From: Marinobacter qingdaonensis
Lineage (GTDB): Bacteria > Pseudomonadota > Gammaproteobacteria > Pseudomonadales > Oleiphilaceae
Assembly: GCF_034555935.1 (NCBI RefSeq)
Contig: NZ_JAYDCJ010000003.1
Coordinates: 2,418,001-2,482,000 of the forward strand
Reading direction: 5' to 3'
Length of the DNA: 64,000 nt
The translations under genes were made by a program, and so were the position numbers. The notes under the pieces were generated by a model, which did no database searches, was not told the origin of the DNA, and saw only the letters and a program-made list of their open reading frames with translations. Below are positions 45,286 to 54,324 of this stretch, piece after piece. Position 1 is the first letter of the stretch. The number at the start of each line of letters is the position of its first letter.

Positions 45286-45831
45286 ATGCTCGGCACAAGG
45301 ACAGCACCAACAGGCCGGATTCACTCAACAGGCTTGGCCGCGCTCATCGCCCTGGCATTCAGTCTGGGCGCACCGCTGGCCCGGGCCTCAGAGCTTGATC
45401 ACGAGATCGACCAACTGAAGGCGCAGGTGGCCCAGCACTCGGCCGCCGTGTATACGTTTGAGCAAAAGATCCTTTATCCGGCCAGTACCCGTCTCGCCGT
45501 GTTCCTGACCCAGGTCGGGCAGGCCGCCCTGAGCCTGGATGCCGTCGAACTCTTTCTGAACGGACAGCCGGTTACCAGTCATCTCTACAGCGAACGCGAG
45601 CGCGACTCCCTGGAGCAGGGCGGGGTCCAGCAACTATTTGTCGGCAACCTGCCCAACGGTGAGCACGAACTCAAAATCGTGGTCAGTGCCCGTTCGGTGA
45701 AGGACACCTATGTCCGCAGGGAAGCCATTCATCGGTTTGAAAAACGTCCGGGGAGTACTCGCCTGCAATTGAGTCTCGATGCCCCGGCCCCGGACTTTGC
45801 CCCCCGCGTTTCCCTGGTGGATTGGAAGTAA
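45286..45831 (+). CDS. Secreted coiled-coil protein, first gene of an Agl/Glt-like module
   Basis: This is a 181-residue protein with a signal peptide (cleavage near ARAS, residue 35), a short coiled coil, ELDHEIDQLKAQVAQHSAAVYTFEQKIL, and a beta-rich C-terminal part that includes LSLDAVELFLNGQPVTSHLY and LPNGEHELKIVVSARSV, which resembles a small sandwich domain. I do not recognise a named family. It is followed at 6 bp by the first TPR gene, and all nine genes to 53784 are packed with overlaps or short gaps. It is probably periplasmic and part of the same complex. AGGAGG lies before the ATG. Confidence 0.75.
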   Translation: MLGTRTAPTGRIHSTGLAALIALAFSLGAPLARASELDHEIDQLKAQVAQHSAAVYTFEQKILYPASTRLAVFLTQVGQAALSLDAVELFLNGQPVTSHLYSERERDSLEQGGVQQLFVGNLPNGEHELKIVVSARSVKDTYVRREAIHRFEKRPGSTRLQLSLDAPAPDFAPRVSLVDWK

Positions 45832-45837
45832 TTCGCC

Positions 45838-47487
45838 ATGGCTCGTTTTCCTGCGCTCGGTCTTCGGTGTGTTGCTGGCTTGCTGCTGGCTTGGCATGCC
45901 TTGTCGCCGTCGGCCGAGGCCTCCGAAACGATGGCGCCGGCTGAGCTTCTACCCGGCCTGGTTCATTTTGCCCTGGCAACGGAGGACCTGGTTCCGGTCC
46001 TGGCCAGTAGCAACGAGCTGGAGGGGGAGTCAGGCGCCTTTCTGCGAGCACGTCTGCTGCTCGAAAGCGGTCATTCGGACCAGGGCCTGGCCTTGCTGGA
46101 GCAAGTTGCCGGGGGCCAGCACCATCGGGCCGAGGCCGCCGTTCTGCTTGGCCGGGTTTATGTGGAACGTGGGCAACTGGCGGCCGCCAAGGCCTGGTTT
46201 GATCGGGCTCGAAAGGTGGGGTACGGGCAGGCTCGTGAGCAGGCCGCTTACGGACTGGCGGAAATGGCGCGCCGACAGGGACAGCCGGACCAGGCCGGCA
46301 AGATACTGGCAGGGATGAACGCCGGCTACTGGGCGGCGACCGGTTACCTCAACCTGGCGGCCGATTACGCGGCGGAAGATCTGAACACCACCCGGGCCCT
46401 GGTGGCCGTGAGAGTGGCACTGGCCCTGGCCGAGACTGACCCCGACGATGACCGGCGCGCATCTCTGATGGATGAGCTGCGTGTGCGGGCCGGCTTCCTG
46501 GCGTTCCAGAATGACGAGCCGGACAAGGCCATCGGCTTTCTCGAACAGGTCAGGCTCGATGGCTATGACACGCCCCAGGCCCTCTATCTGCATGGCCTGG
46601 CCCTGACCAGCAAGGGCAATCATCGGGCTGCCATGCAGAGCTGGCATCGAGCCAAGAAATACCCCCTGGCGTTTGCCGGCGTTGCCGAGGCCTGGATGGC
46701 GATGGGCCGTGGTTACGATCTGTCGGGATATCTGGGGCAGGCGGGTGAGGCCTATCTGGCCGCCAATTCCGCCTACGAGAGTGAGCGGGTGACGCTGCGC
46801 AAGCTGGCCGAGGGAATTCGTTCCCGGGGCGCATTCAAGGTCTTGGTGGCCGATGCCGGGGCCTCCGATGTCGAATGGTTCCTCTCCGACAGCCGCACCC
46901 TGACACAGCCGCGTCTGGCCTATTTACTGGATTTCCTGCAGCAGGAATCGTCGCAAATCGCGGTCCACCGCGTCGCCGAACTGACCGCAATGAGTGAGGC
47001 TCTGGCGCGGCAGGTGGCGGACCTGGCGGTTTTTATCCAGTCTCTGGAGCAACAACTGACCACCCTGGAAGAAGACGTCGGCGCGCCTGTGCGCGCCCTG
47101 AAAAGCGAGCAGGAGGCACTGGAGCAGCGGTTAAACCGGATCCGAGCCAAGACCCCCGGCCGAAGTCAGGAACTGGCGTCGCTGGCAGTAGTGCTCGGGG
47201 CAGCGGCTGACAGCCTCCGGGGATTTTCCGACCGGGCGCAAGGCCGCCCCGAGCAGATCCAGCGCCTTCTGGCCCAGGCCCGCCGGCTCCAGGTCAACAG
47301 CTCCGAGTACGCTCAGAAGGCGGGTGCCCTGCGGCAACGGGCGGAAACTGAATTGGACGGATTGGCCCTGGCCTACGTCGAATTCCAGGATCAGAAGATG
47401 GTGGCCGCCCAGGACAAGACTGAGCAACAAATTGCTCATCTTTACGAGTACCTGGCACTGGAAAACCTCGAGGGACAGGGACCGTGA
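45838..47487 (+). CDS. Exported TPR and coiled-coil protein
   Basis: This 549-residue protein has a signal peptide ending near SPSAEA (about residue 28), then TPR-like helical pairs to about residue 330 (for example EAAVLLGRVYVERGQLAAAKAWFDRARKVGYG and PQALYLHGLALTSKGNHRAAMQSWHRA), then a long coiled coil (about 375-530), QVADLAVFIQSLEQQLTTLEEDVG and following. It is likely periplasmic. Its GTG-stop overlap with the next gene is four bases, showing translational coupling. No enzymatic motif is present; scaffold or adaptor is the natural reading. A match to a specific Glt protein cannot be claimed by eye. Confidence 0.8.
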   Translation: MARFPALGLRCVAGLLLAWHALSPSAEASETMAPAELLPGLVHFALATEDLVPVLASSNELEGESGAFLRARLLLESGHSDQGLALLEQVAGGQHHRAEAAVLLGRVYVERGQLAAAKAWFDRARKVGYGQAREQAAYGLAEMARRQGQPDQAGKILAGMNAGYWAATGYLNLAADYAAEDLNTTRALVAVRVALALAETDPDDDRRASLMDELRVRAGFLAFQNDEPDKAIGFLEQVRLDGYDTPQALYLHGLALTSKGNHRAAMQSWHRAKKYPLAFAGVAEAWMAMGRGYDLSGYLGQAGEAYLAANSAYESERVTLRKLAEGIRSRGAFKVLVADAGASDVEWFLSDSRTLTQPRLAYLLDFLQQESSQIAVHRVAELTAMSEALARQVADLAVFIQSLEQQLTTLEEDVGAPVRALKSEQEALEQRLNRIRAKTPGRSQELASLAVVLGAAADSLRGFSDRAQGRPEQIQRLLAQARRLQVNSSEYAQKAGALRQRAETELDGLALAYVEFQDQKMVAAQDKTEQQIAHLYEYLALENLEGQGP

Positions 47488-50282
47488 ATCTCCCCATTCG
47501 ACTGATTTGGCTTCTCTGCCTGCTGGCATCGCCGGCATTGGCCCAGGACTCGTTCCGGATGGAGCTGGGCCGTGACGGGGAAACCATCGGCGACATGCGG
47601 CCGGTGTTCCTGAAGTTCGAGGCTCGGTCCCTGCCGGATATCTCGCCGGCCGAGGTGGCGCGCCGGTACCGGGCGCTGTTCCAGAGCTCCGATGAGCCGG
47701 AGGTTCGGGTCGACGCCTTGAATCGACTGAGCAATCTTCGCGACCGGTCGGGGCGGGACATCGGTTACTCAATCGAGGATGAGCAGCGAATTTACCAGGA
47801 AGTCCTTGGCAGCTACGAATCGATCCTGGCACGCGGCTCATTCAGCGGTCGACTCGATGAACTCTTGTACCAGATGGCCAAGGCCCATGCCCTGACCGGG
47901 CAATCGGAGGAGTCCATCGAACGCCTGAAGCAGCTGGTGGGGCTATACCCCAAGTCGGGTTTGGTACCAGAAGCCCGTTTCCGGATGGCCGAGGCGGCCT
48001 TTGCTCATGGTCACTACGAAGAGGCCGAAGTCCACTATCAGGCGTTGCTTGAATCCGGTGAAAGTGGCGGGTTGCAGGCGAAAGCCCGCTACATGCTGGG
48101 CTGGAGCCAGTTCAAGCAGGGTGACGTCGCTTGGGACCGGGCTGGTCAGACCTTCCTGGCAGTGCTGGATGAGTTTCTGCCCTCCGTCGACAGTCTTGCC
48201 AGTATTGCCCCCTCAAGCGTGGACACCATCGACGATACCTTCCGGGTTTTGGCGATCATGGCGGCCCGAAGGGACGGCCCGGCCACCCTCGCCGAATGGT
48301 TGGAGGGGACTCCAAGCCGGCCCTGTGCCTACCTTCTGTTTGATCGCCTGGCCGATTTTTTCGCCGTGAACGGCGACGTCGAAGCCAGCGTTGCCACCAA
48401 CCTTTATTTTGTTCGTTACCAACCCGAGCATCCCCACATCCCGCTGTTTCTGGCGCAGGTGGTGTCCGTATGGGAACAGGCCGGACACCAGACCCGGATC
48501 CGGGAGGCCAAGGCCAGTTACCTCGCCAGGTTTGCCGGTGACCCGGAGTACAGCCGCCTTACGGGCAAGGAGCAGTCGCGCTGGCGCACGTACGCCCGCG
48601 AACTGGCTGAAGTCCACTATCGCCAGGGGACGAGCCTGCTGGAAGCCAATCCGCAGGGTGCGGGGCAGGCCGCCTTTGCCCGGGCGGCCGGCTATTATGA
48701 AAGTCTGGCCGCCCGTGTCGACGATGCCGGCCCGGAATTCAGGCTGGCGGGTGATGCCCGTTTGCAGGCAGGGGACTATGCCGCTGCACTGGCCAATTTC
48801 CGCCAATCCGCCTATCAGACTGACGACCACGCCGAGGGTGCAGACGCTGGCTGGGCCGGGCTGGTGCTGCTCAGGGATGGGCTGGACGGGGCACTCAACG
48901 GTCCAGGGTTCCGGCCGGACCTGAGCACCCTGTCCGACGAGACTGATCGGTTCAGGTCGCGTTATGGCGACGATGCCCGGCTACCCGGCCTGCTGGCTGA
49001 TATTGCGTCAAGGTGGCTGTCGGCGGGGCAGCTTGAAGCGGCGCTGGGTTACGCCAGCGCGGCGGCGAGCCATGGGCTATCCAGTACCCGCGAACGTTAC
49101 GTCGCTTGGCAGGTCGTTGCGGAGGCGCGCCAACAGCAGGGGGATTATGCCCTGGCGGAGCGGGCCTGGCAGCAGGTCCTGCAGGTAACCGACTCAGCCG
49201 GAAATGGGCCGGAAATACGGGATGCCGTAACGCAGCAGTTGGCCACGGCCATCTATCGTCAGGGCGAGCGGGCGGCCAGCCAGGGCCAGGTGGCCACGGC
49301 GGTTCGCCATTTTCAACGCATTGAGCCGGTCCTGCCGAATTCCGAGCTGGCCATCAGCGGCCGCTTTGATGCCGCCAACACCCTGCTGAAGGCTTCCGAA
49401 TTGCCAACGGCCATCCGGGAGCTCGAGCGCTTCCGTCAGGATTTTCCGGGCCATCGGCTCAGCGACAGGATCAGCGATAAACTGGTGCACGCCTACGCCG
49501 AATCCGGTCAACCCCTGAGGGCTGCCGAGGAGCTGCTCAGCCAGGCGGACACCGCCGTCGAGCCCTGGCCTCTTCGACTTCGGGCCGCCGAACTGTTTCA
49601 CCAGGCCGAGGCCTGGCCGCGGCGAAACCCGATTTACTCGTCGTATCTCGCGACCGGGCCCCAGGTGGCGGATGCCGATCATCATGTGCAGCTCCAGACC
49701 TTCCGGCACCGGTTGATTGAGGCGGGCGTGGACGAACAACGTTTGCGTGCTGAGCTGGTCCGATCCGAACTTGCCAGCCAATTCCACTCCCAGCAGACCC
49801 TGACCTGGGCGGCGCGCAGTTCCCTGGCGCTTGGCGCCCGGGCTGCCGCGAGCTTCTCCGCCATTGCCCTGACCGCACCCTTAGACGCCGCTCTCGAACG
49901 CAAGCACAAGGCTCTGGAGCTCGCCCGCCAACGGTTTCTGGATGCCGAGCGGCTGGCGGGCGAACAGGTCCGGTCCGAGTCCCTGTATCGACGCGCGGAG
50001 CTATATCGAATCATGGCTCAGGACCTGATGGCGTCTTCGGTTCCGGCCGAACTGAATGAGCTGGAAGCCATGCAATACCAGATGCTGCTTGAGGAGGAGG
50101 CCTTTCCCTTTGAAGAGAAGGCGATCCGTCTGCACTCTGAAAATCACCAGCGCATCTCGAGCCAAGGCTACGACGCCTGGATTGGCAAAAGCCTCAGCGC
50201 CCTGGCGGCACTCAATCCTGGTCGCTATGAGCGGGCGGTGCGCTGGATGAGCTGGATCCCGGAGACTTCCGATGACGTTTAA
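47484..50282 (+). CDS. Large exported TPR protein
   Basis: This is a 932-residue protein with a signal peptide (cleavage near ALAQD, residue 21) and TPR-type repeats through most of its length, such as YQMAKAHALTGQSEESIERLKQLVGLYPKSGLVPEARFRMAEAAFAHGHYEEAEVHYQALLESG and RFDAANTLLKASELPTAIRELERFRQDFPGHRLS. The spacing with PGS or YP between repeats recalls periplasmic TolA-binding YbgF/CpoB-type TPRs. The start is GTG at 47484, overlapping the previous stop by four bases. It likely forms a periplasmic scaffold for the TolQR-like motor encoded downstream. It overlaps the next gene by 11 bp. Confidence 0.82.
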   Translation: MNLPIRLIWLLCLLASPALAQDSFRMELGRDGETIGDMRPVFLKFEARSLPDISPAEVARRYRALFQSSDEPEVRVDALNRLSNLRDRSGRDIGYSIEDEQRIYQEVLGSYESILARGSFSGRLDELLYQMAKAHALTGQSEESIERLKQLVGLYPKSGLVPEARFRMAEAAFAHGHYEEAEVHYQALLESGESGGLQAKARYMLGWSQFKQGDVAWDRAGQTFLAVLDEFLPSVDSLASIAPSSVDTIDDTFRVLAIMAARRDGPATLAEWLEGTPSRPCAYLLFDRLADFFAVNGDVEASVATNLYFVRYQPEHPHIPLFLAQVVSVWEQAGHQTRIREAKASYLARFAGDPEYSRLTGKEQSRWRTYARELAEVHYRQGTSLLEANPQGAGQAAFARAAGYYESLAARVDDAGPEFRLAGDARLQAGDYAAALANFRQSAYQTDDHAEGADAGWAGLVLLRDGLDGALNGPGFRPDLSTLSDETDRFRSRYGDDARLPGLLADIASRWLSAGQLEAALGYASAAASHGLSSTRERYVAWQVVAEARQQQGDYALAERAWQQVLQVTDSAGNGPEIRDAVTQQLATAIYRQGERAASQGQVATAVRHFQRIEPVLPNSELAISGRFDAANTLLKASELPTAIRELERFRQDFPGHRLSDRISDKLVHAYAESGQPLRAAEELLSQADTAVEPWPLRLRAAELFHQAEAWPRRNPIYSSYLATGPQVADADHHVQLQTFRHRLIEAGVDEQRLRAELVRSELASQFHSQQTLTWAARSSLALGARAAASFSAIALTAPLDAALERKHKALELARQRFLDAERLAGEQVRSESLYRRAELYRIMAQDLMASSVPAELNELEAMQYQMLLEEEAFPFEEKAIRLHSENHQRISSQGYDAWIGKSLSALAALNPGRYERAVRWMSWIPETSDDV

Positions 50283-50736
50283 ATCCCGAATGGCCGCAGT
50301 GGGGCTTCTGTTCCTGGTGGGCTGCACCAGCCCCTCGGTGAAGCCGCCGACTCCAGTCCCCTCGGATCCCGTGGCGGCGGCGGAGTGGGTGCGACAAGGA
50401 CAACTGGCCCTGGAGCAGGGGGGCAAACTGGCGGCAATCCGTGCCTGGCGTGAGGCGGTCCGGCTCGATCCGGGCAACCCGGTGGTCGTCAACAACCTGG
50501 CGGTGCTGTTGATCGAGCAGAATCAGTTTGCCGACGCGGCCACTGTGCTGGAACAGGGGGTGGAGTTCACGCCGACCGTCGCCGAACTGCATTACAACCT
50601 GGCTGTGGTGTCTGAGCTGTATCTGCTGGACCTCGGGAAGGCGCTGAGTCACTACCACCGCTACCGGGCGTTGACGCCGGCGGACGATGAGGCGGTGGCG
50701 GGCTGGATTGCCGATCTGGAACGGAGGCTGGACTGA
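50272..50736 (+). CDS. TPR lipoprotein
   Basis: This is a 154-residue lipoprotein with lipobox LVGC (Cys18) and a Pro-rich spacer (PSVKPPTPVPSDP), followed by two to three TPR repeats (GKLAAIRAWREAVRLDPGNPVVVNNLAVLLIEQNQFADAATVLEQG). Residue Thr19 after the Cys does not suggest inner-membrane retention, so it is probably in the outer membrane. It overlaps the large TPR gene by 11 bp and abuts the next gene without a gap. It may anchor the module to the outer membrane. Confidence 0.82.
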   Translation: MTFKSRMAAVGLLFLVGCTSPSVKPPTPVPSDPVAAAEWVRQGQLALEQGGKLAAIRAWREAVRLDPGNPVVVNNLAVLLIEQNQFADAATVLEQGVEFTPTVAELHYNLAVVSELYLLDLGKALSHYHRYRALTPADDEAVAGWIADLERRLD

Positions 50737-51102
50737 ATGCGCGCACTGGGATGGATCCGGTTTGCCGCCTGGCTTCTGGCGTTGTTGCTGGTCCTGCTAG
50801 CGCTGATGAAGCCAGTTCAGGCTCGGGCGGAGGGCAATGCAGGCGCAATGACGCTCTCGGTGGAAGGCATTTCCGCCAGCGTCGGTGAGGACAACCCGAG
50901 GGTGCTGTTTGTCCTGCCGTGGCAGGCACCGAGCCTGCCACGTCGGCCCAAGGCAAGCCTGGATGGTCCGGCATCCGACCTGATGGCCCCGATTGACCCG
51001 CTCACTCTGGAGCGACACCGGGTGTTTCGTCACACCCTCGACCCCCTGGTTCTCAGCCCCAAACGGGGCTTGGACTCAACCTCTCAGTCATACGGAGACT
51101 AG
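50737..51102 (+). CDS. Small single-span exported or membrane protein of unknown function
   Basis: This 121-residue protein has one N-terminal hydrophobic segment (about 6-25, WIRFAAWLLALLLVLLALM), either a signal peptide or an anchor, and a Pro-rich remainder (VLPWQAPSLPRRPKASLDGPASDLMAPIDPLT). I do not recognise a family. Its start codon directly follows the TPR lipoprotein stop, and the TolQ-like gene starts 2 bp after its stop, so its product belongs to the same complex or its assembly. Confidence 0.72.
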   Translation: MRALGWIRFAAWLLALLLVLLALMKPVQARAEGNAGAMTLSVEGISASVGEDNPRVLFVLPWQAPSLPRRPKASLDGPASDLMAPIDPLTLERHRVFRHTLDPLVLSPKRGLDSTSQSYGD

Positions 51103-51104
51103 AC

Positions 51105-51752
51105 ATGCTGGATACCCTGGTAAGGTTTTTTCAGGACGGTGGACCGTTCATGTACCCGATCGCGGTTGTGTTGGCACTGGGCCTGGCGATCACGCTCGAG
51201 CGCTTCTTCTATCTGGCATCGGTACGGCGAAGAAACCGCCTGGCGTTCGAACAGGGCATTCTGCCGCTGTTGAGTCGACGCGACTATCAGCGCGCCATGA
51301 AGGCCGCCAACAATTCCGACAGTGCCATTGCCTCTATCATGGCGGCCGGCATCGGGCGCCTGCTCAACAACAGCCGCCGGGAAGATATCGAGTACGCCAT
51401 GGAAGAGGGCTTGATGGAGGTGCTGCCGCGCCTGGAAAAACGAACCCAATACCTGGCAACCCTGGCCAACATCGCAACCTTGCTCGGTCTGTTGGGCACC
51501 ATCATCGGCCTTATCTCCGCCTTCACCGCGGTGGCCGCCGCAGACCCGTCACAAAAGGCGAGCTTGCTCTCGGAAAGCATTTCGGTGGCCATGAACACCA
51601 CCGCATTTGGCCTGATGTCAGCGATACCCTTGCTGATGTTCCATGCCGTGCTGCAGACCCGCACCAACGAACTCGTGGACAGTTTCGAGATGGCGGGCGT
51701 CAAACTGCTGAACATCGTGTCCGATCAGGGCGGCCAGTCTGCGGCCGCATGA
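51105..51752 (+). CDS. TolQ/ExbB/MotA-family proton channel subunit
   Basis: This is a 215-residue inner-membrane protein with the three-span TolQ/ExbB topology: span 1 FMYPIAVVLALGLAITLERFFYLA, a long cytoplasmic loop, then YLATLANIATLLGLLGTIIGLISAFTAV and VAMNTTAFGLMSAIPLLMFHAV. The GLLGTIIG and NTTAFGL motifs are conserved in the channel core. With TolR/ExbD partners it uses the proton gradient to drive movement of a periplasm-spanning protein. Two such partners follow directly. GGAG precedes the ATG. Confidence 0.93.
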   Translation: MLDTLVRFFQDGGPFMYPIAVVLALGLAITLERFFYLASVRRRNRLAFEQGILPLLSRRDYQRAMKAANNSDSAIASIMAAGIGRLLNNSRREDIEYAMEEGLMEVLPRLEKRTQYLATLANIATLLGLLGTIIGLISAFTAVAAADPSQKASLLSESISVAMNTTAFGLMSAIPLLMFHAVLQTRTNELVDSFEMAGVKLLNIVSDQGGQSAAA

Positions 51753-51798
51753 CTCGATTTTTCCTGGATTTCCCCGCTGGCTGCGAGAGTAGATTCGT

Positions 51799-52329
51799 AT
51801 GAGACGCCGACATCGGAAACTGACGAGTTCGCCGGATCTGGACATCACCCCGTTCATGAACCTGATGATCGTGTTGGTGCCGGTTCTGTTGCTGGGCATG
51901 GTGTTTTCCCAGTTACGTACCATTGAGCTGAATTTTCCCGGCAGCGAGTCCGGGCAGACGCCGTCATCGGATGAGTTTCAGCTTCTGGTGACCCTGATTC
52001 CTGCCGGGATCGAAGTGACTGACAGCGAACGCGGGGTCCTTGCGGTGCTGCCGGCGAGGCGTGGCGCGCAGGATTTTGCCGCTCTGCGGGAGACACTGAA
52101 ACAGATCAAGCGATCCGTACCGAACAAGACCGACCTGGTTTTGCAGGTGGGGCCCGATGTTGATTACCAGACCCTTATCACCGCAATGGACACGGTCCGA
52201 TCCTACCCGGCGGTGGTGGCCGCCAGTGTGGTCGAGGGAGAGCTGTTTCCGGATGTGGCGTTGATGGACGCCGCGGACAACCGGGAACTGGCCACCCGTG
52301 GCGGGATACCGGACGGGGAGGGCGCATGA
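51799..52329 (+). CDS. TolR/ExbD-family protein with Asn at the proton-relay position
   Basis: This is a 176-residue single-span protein. The membrane segment reads DITPFMNLMIVLVPVLLLGMVF; Asn21 stands where TolR and ExbD carry the essential Asp (TPLLD in TolR). The periplasmic part (about 55-160) has the usual ExbD fold, ending with VDYQTLITAMDTVRSYPAV. Without the Asp it should not relay protons itself and may be structural. It overlaps the second ExbD gene by four bases and follows the TolQ-like gene after 46 bp. Confidence 0.9.
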   Translation: MRRRHRKLTSSPDLDITPFMNLMIVLVPVLLLGMVFSQLRTIELNFPGSESGQTPSSDEFQLLVTLIPAGIEVTDSERGVLAVLPARRGAQDFAALRETLKQIKRSVPNKTDLVLQVGPDVDYQTLITAMDTVRSYPAVVAASVVEGELFPDVALMDAADNRELATRGGIPDGEGA

Positions 52330-52814
52330 AGCGATCGCGCAGAGCCGGAAGAATTCAGTGCCATTACCGCCGCATGCACCGCACCGGTGGCTTGAACCTG
52401 GTGTCCCTGATGGACATCTTCACCATTCTGGTGTTCTTCCTGATGGTCAACTCATCCGACGTCAAGGTCCTGCAGAACACGGCTGACGTGCCGTTGCCCA
52501 CATCCACCTCCGAGCTGGCGGCCGAGGACACCCTGACCGTTCAGGTGTCCGGTGGCGTGATTCTGGTGCAGGGCCGGGAAGTGGCCAGGGTCGAGGGCAT
52601 CGAGGCAACCGATTCAAACATCGGAGGCCTGGCCCAGGAGCTTGCTTACCGACGGAGCCTTCGCACCGATAGCACCGAATCGGGCTATGAAGTCACCATC
52701 ATGGCCGGCCGTGACACCGATTACCGGTTGCTGCGCAAGATCATGCAGACCTGCGTCGATCAGGACTATCGCCAGGTGCGACTGGCGGTCGAAGCGGGGG
52801 TGCGCAATGGTTGA
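52326..52814 (+). CDS. TolR/ExbD-family protein with intact Asp
   Basis: This 162-residue single-span protein has the membrane segment NLVSLMDIFTILVFFLMVNSS, which retains Asp30 at the proton-relay position, followed by a periplasmic domain with ILVQGREVARVEGIE and TDYRLLRKIMQTCVDQDYRQVRLAV. It should be the working proton-coupled partner of the TolQ-like channel. It overlaps the gene before it by four bases and the TonB-like gene after it by eight. Confidence 0.9.
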   Translation: MKRSRRAGRIQCHYRRMHRTGGLNLVSLMDIFTILVFFLMVNSSDVKVLQNTADVPLPTSTSELAAEDTLTVQVSGGVILVQGREVARVEGIEATDSNIGGLAQELAYRRSLRTDSTESGYEVTIMAGRDTDYRLLRKIMQTCVDQDYRQVRLAVEAGVRNG

Positions 52815-53784
52815 TCGATCCGATGCGGTCAGCCGCGGGGCCGGATTGCCCTGGAGCCGGGACGCCCGGGAGGAGCGCCGTTTTGTCATTATCGTCCTGC
52901 TGGTGGCTGCCCTGTTTGTTCCGTTGGCGGTGTTGATTCCGGGTCTGGACGTACCCGACATTGACCGCACCGAGGCCGAGAAAATCCCGCCACGACTGGC
53001 GCGGCTGATTGAGCGCCCTGAACCCGAGGCCGCCCCGAGACCGGCTGTCTCTCCGCCGAAACCCGAACCGCAACCCGAACCGGAACCACAACCCCTGGCC
53101 GAGACTGCATCCAAGCCTGAGCCGAAGCCAGAGCCGGCCCAGAAACCGCCCGTGGAGCCGGCCAAACCAAAGCGTCCCGGGGCCCAGACTGTGGCGCAGG
53201 CACGGGAGACGGCTTCTCGCTCCGGATTGCTGGCCATGAAGGACCGCTTGGCATCAATGCGCGCAGACGAGCCGGCCGCGCCAACGCAAATGCAGGCAAA
53301 CGCCGAAGCGGCCACCGCCGGAGCTGCCGCGTCCACGGGTTTTGATCAGACACTGCGGGGCAGTGGTGGCGTGGCCGATACTGACGCGCCCCGAAGCCAG
53401 GTTGCCGTCCAGGGTCACGAGGTCAAACGGGTTGAGGCAGCGGCTCCGGCCAAGGCAGTGGCCGCCCGGTCGAAACCTAAGAAGCCGGAAGCCGGGGAGC
53501 GAGCCATGAGCAACATCCGTCGGGTGTTCGATGCCCAGAAGACGGCGCTCTATTCGATGTATCGGCGGGAACTGCGCCAGGACCCGACCCTGGAGGGCAA
53601 GGTCCTGCTGGAGCTGGTGATCGAGCCGGATGGGTCGGTGTCCGCGTGCCAGGTGGTCAGCTCGGAGCTGAAGCATCCGACCCTGGAGCAGCGCATCGCA
53701 ATGAGGGTACGGTTGTTCAACTTTGGCGCCGACAACGTGGGCGCGCGCAAGGTCCGTTTTCCCATCGACTTCCTGCCCGGGTGA
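52807..53784 (+). CDS. TonB-like protein with AgmX/PglI C-terminal domain
   Basis: This is a 325-residue protein with a short cytoplasmic start, one membrane span (about 25-48, FVIIVLLVAALFVPLAVLIPGL), then a long Pro/Glu/Lys-rich stretch (about 60-130) typical of TonB-like proteins that cross the periplasm. The C-terminal 95 residues (RRVFDAQKTALYSMYRRELRQDP ... GKVLLELVIEPDGSVSACQVVSSELKHP ... FPIDFLPG) match the AgmX/PglI C-terminal domain found in Myxococcus motility proteins. The ATG at 52807 overlaps the ExbD stop by eight bases. It is the likely moving arm of the motor. It ends 7 bp from the convergent hydratase gene. Confidence 0.85.
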   Translation: MVDRSDAVSRGAGLPWSRDAREERRFVIIVLLVAALFVPLAVLIPGLDVPDIDRTEAEKIPPRLARLIERPEPEAAPRPAVSPPKPEPQPEPEPQPLAETASKPEPKPEPAQKPPVEPAKPKRPGAQTVAQARETASRSGLLAMKDRLASMRADEPAAPTQMQANAEAATAGAAASTGFDQTLRGSGGVADTDAPRSQVAVQGHEVKRVEAAAPAKAVAARSKPKKPEAGERAMSNIRRVFDAQKTALYSMYRRELRQDPTLEGKVLLELVIEPDGSVSACQVVSSELKHPTLEQRIAMRVRLFNFGADNVGARKVRFPIDFLPG

Positions 53785-53791
53785 ACCTTAC

Positions 53792-54277
53792 TTAACTCTC
53801 GATGGTGATCTTCGGCAGGCGGGGTTTGCGCAGCGACACTTTCTCGGTGGGCGCGATAACCCGGGCTTCGCCACCGACGACGCGCTGATTGCTCTGGTTG
53901 CGGACGTCACACTTGAACACGACCCGATTTTTCGGTTCCTTACGCAACACGCTCAGGGTCACCGTCAGGGTGTCGTCGAGCTTGACTGGCCGCTTGAAGT
54001 TCAGGCTCTGTTCCAGGTACACGGTACCCGGGCCGGGCATCACGGTCGCCAACGCCGCGGAGATCAGCGACCCACTCCACATCCCATGGGCAATCCGTTC
54101 CTTGAACACCGAATCGGCCGCGAACTCGGAATCCAGGTGTACAGGATTGACGTCCCCTGACACCGCCGCGAACAGCACCAGTTCCTCTTCCGAAAGGGTG
54201 CGGGTGAAGGTTGCGGTGTCGCCCTCGTTCAACTCGTCATAGGTAATGTTTTCAAGGGTGTCCAGGGTGTCGCTCAT
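53792..54277 (-). CDS. MaoC-type (R)-specific enoyl-CoA hydratase
   Basis: This is a 161-residue hot-dog-fold hydratase. The catalytic segment is FAAVSGDVNPVHLDSEFA, with the Asp/Asn/His set of (R)-enoyl-CoA hydratases (PhaJ-like), and HGMWSGSLISAALATVMPGPGTVYLEQSLNF follows. Such enzymes convert trans-2-enoyl-CoA to (R)-3-hydroxyacyl-CoA, linking beta-oxidation to polyester or fatty acid synthesis. It diverges from fadD across a 187-bp gap, which fits shared regulation. Confidence 0.88.
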   Translation of the reverse strand: MSDTLDTLENITYDELNEGDTATFTRTLSEEELVLFAAVSGDVNPVHLDSEFAADSVFKERIAHGMWSGSLISAALATVMPGPGTVYLEQSLNFKRPVKLDDTLTVTLSVLRKEPKNRVVFKCDVRNQSNQRVVGGEARVIAPTEKVSLRKPRLPKITIES

Positions 54278-54324
54278 GGGGTGCTCCGCACAATTCCTTG
54301 TTGAGTACAGGTGTTCATACTTGA

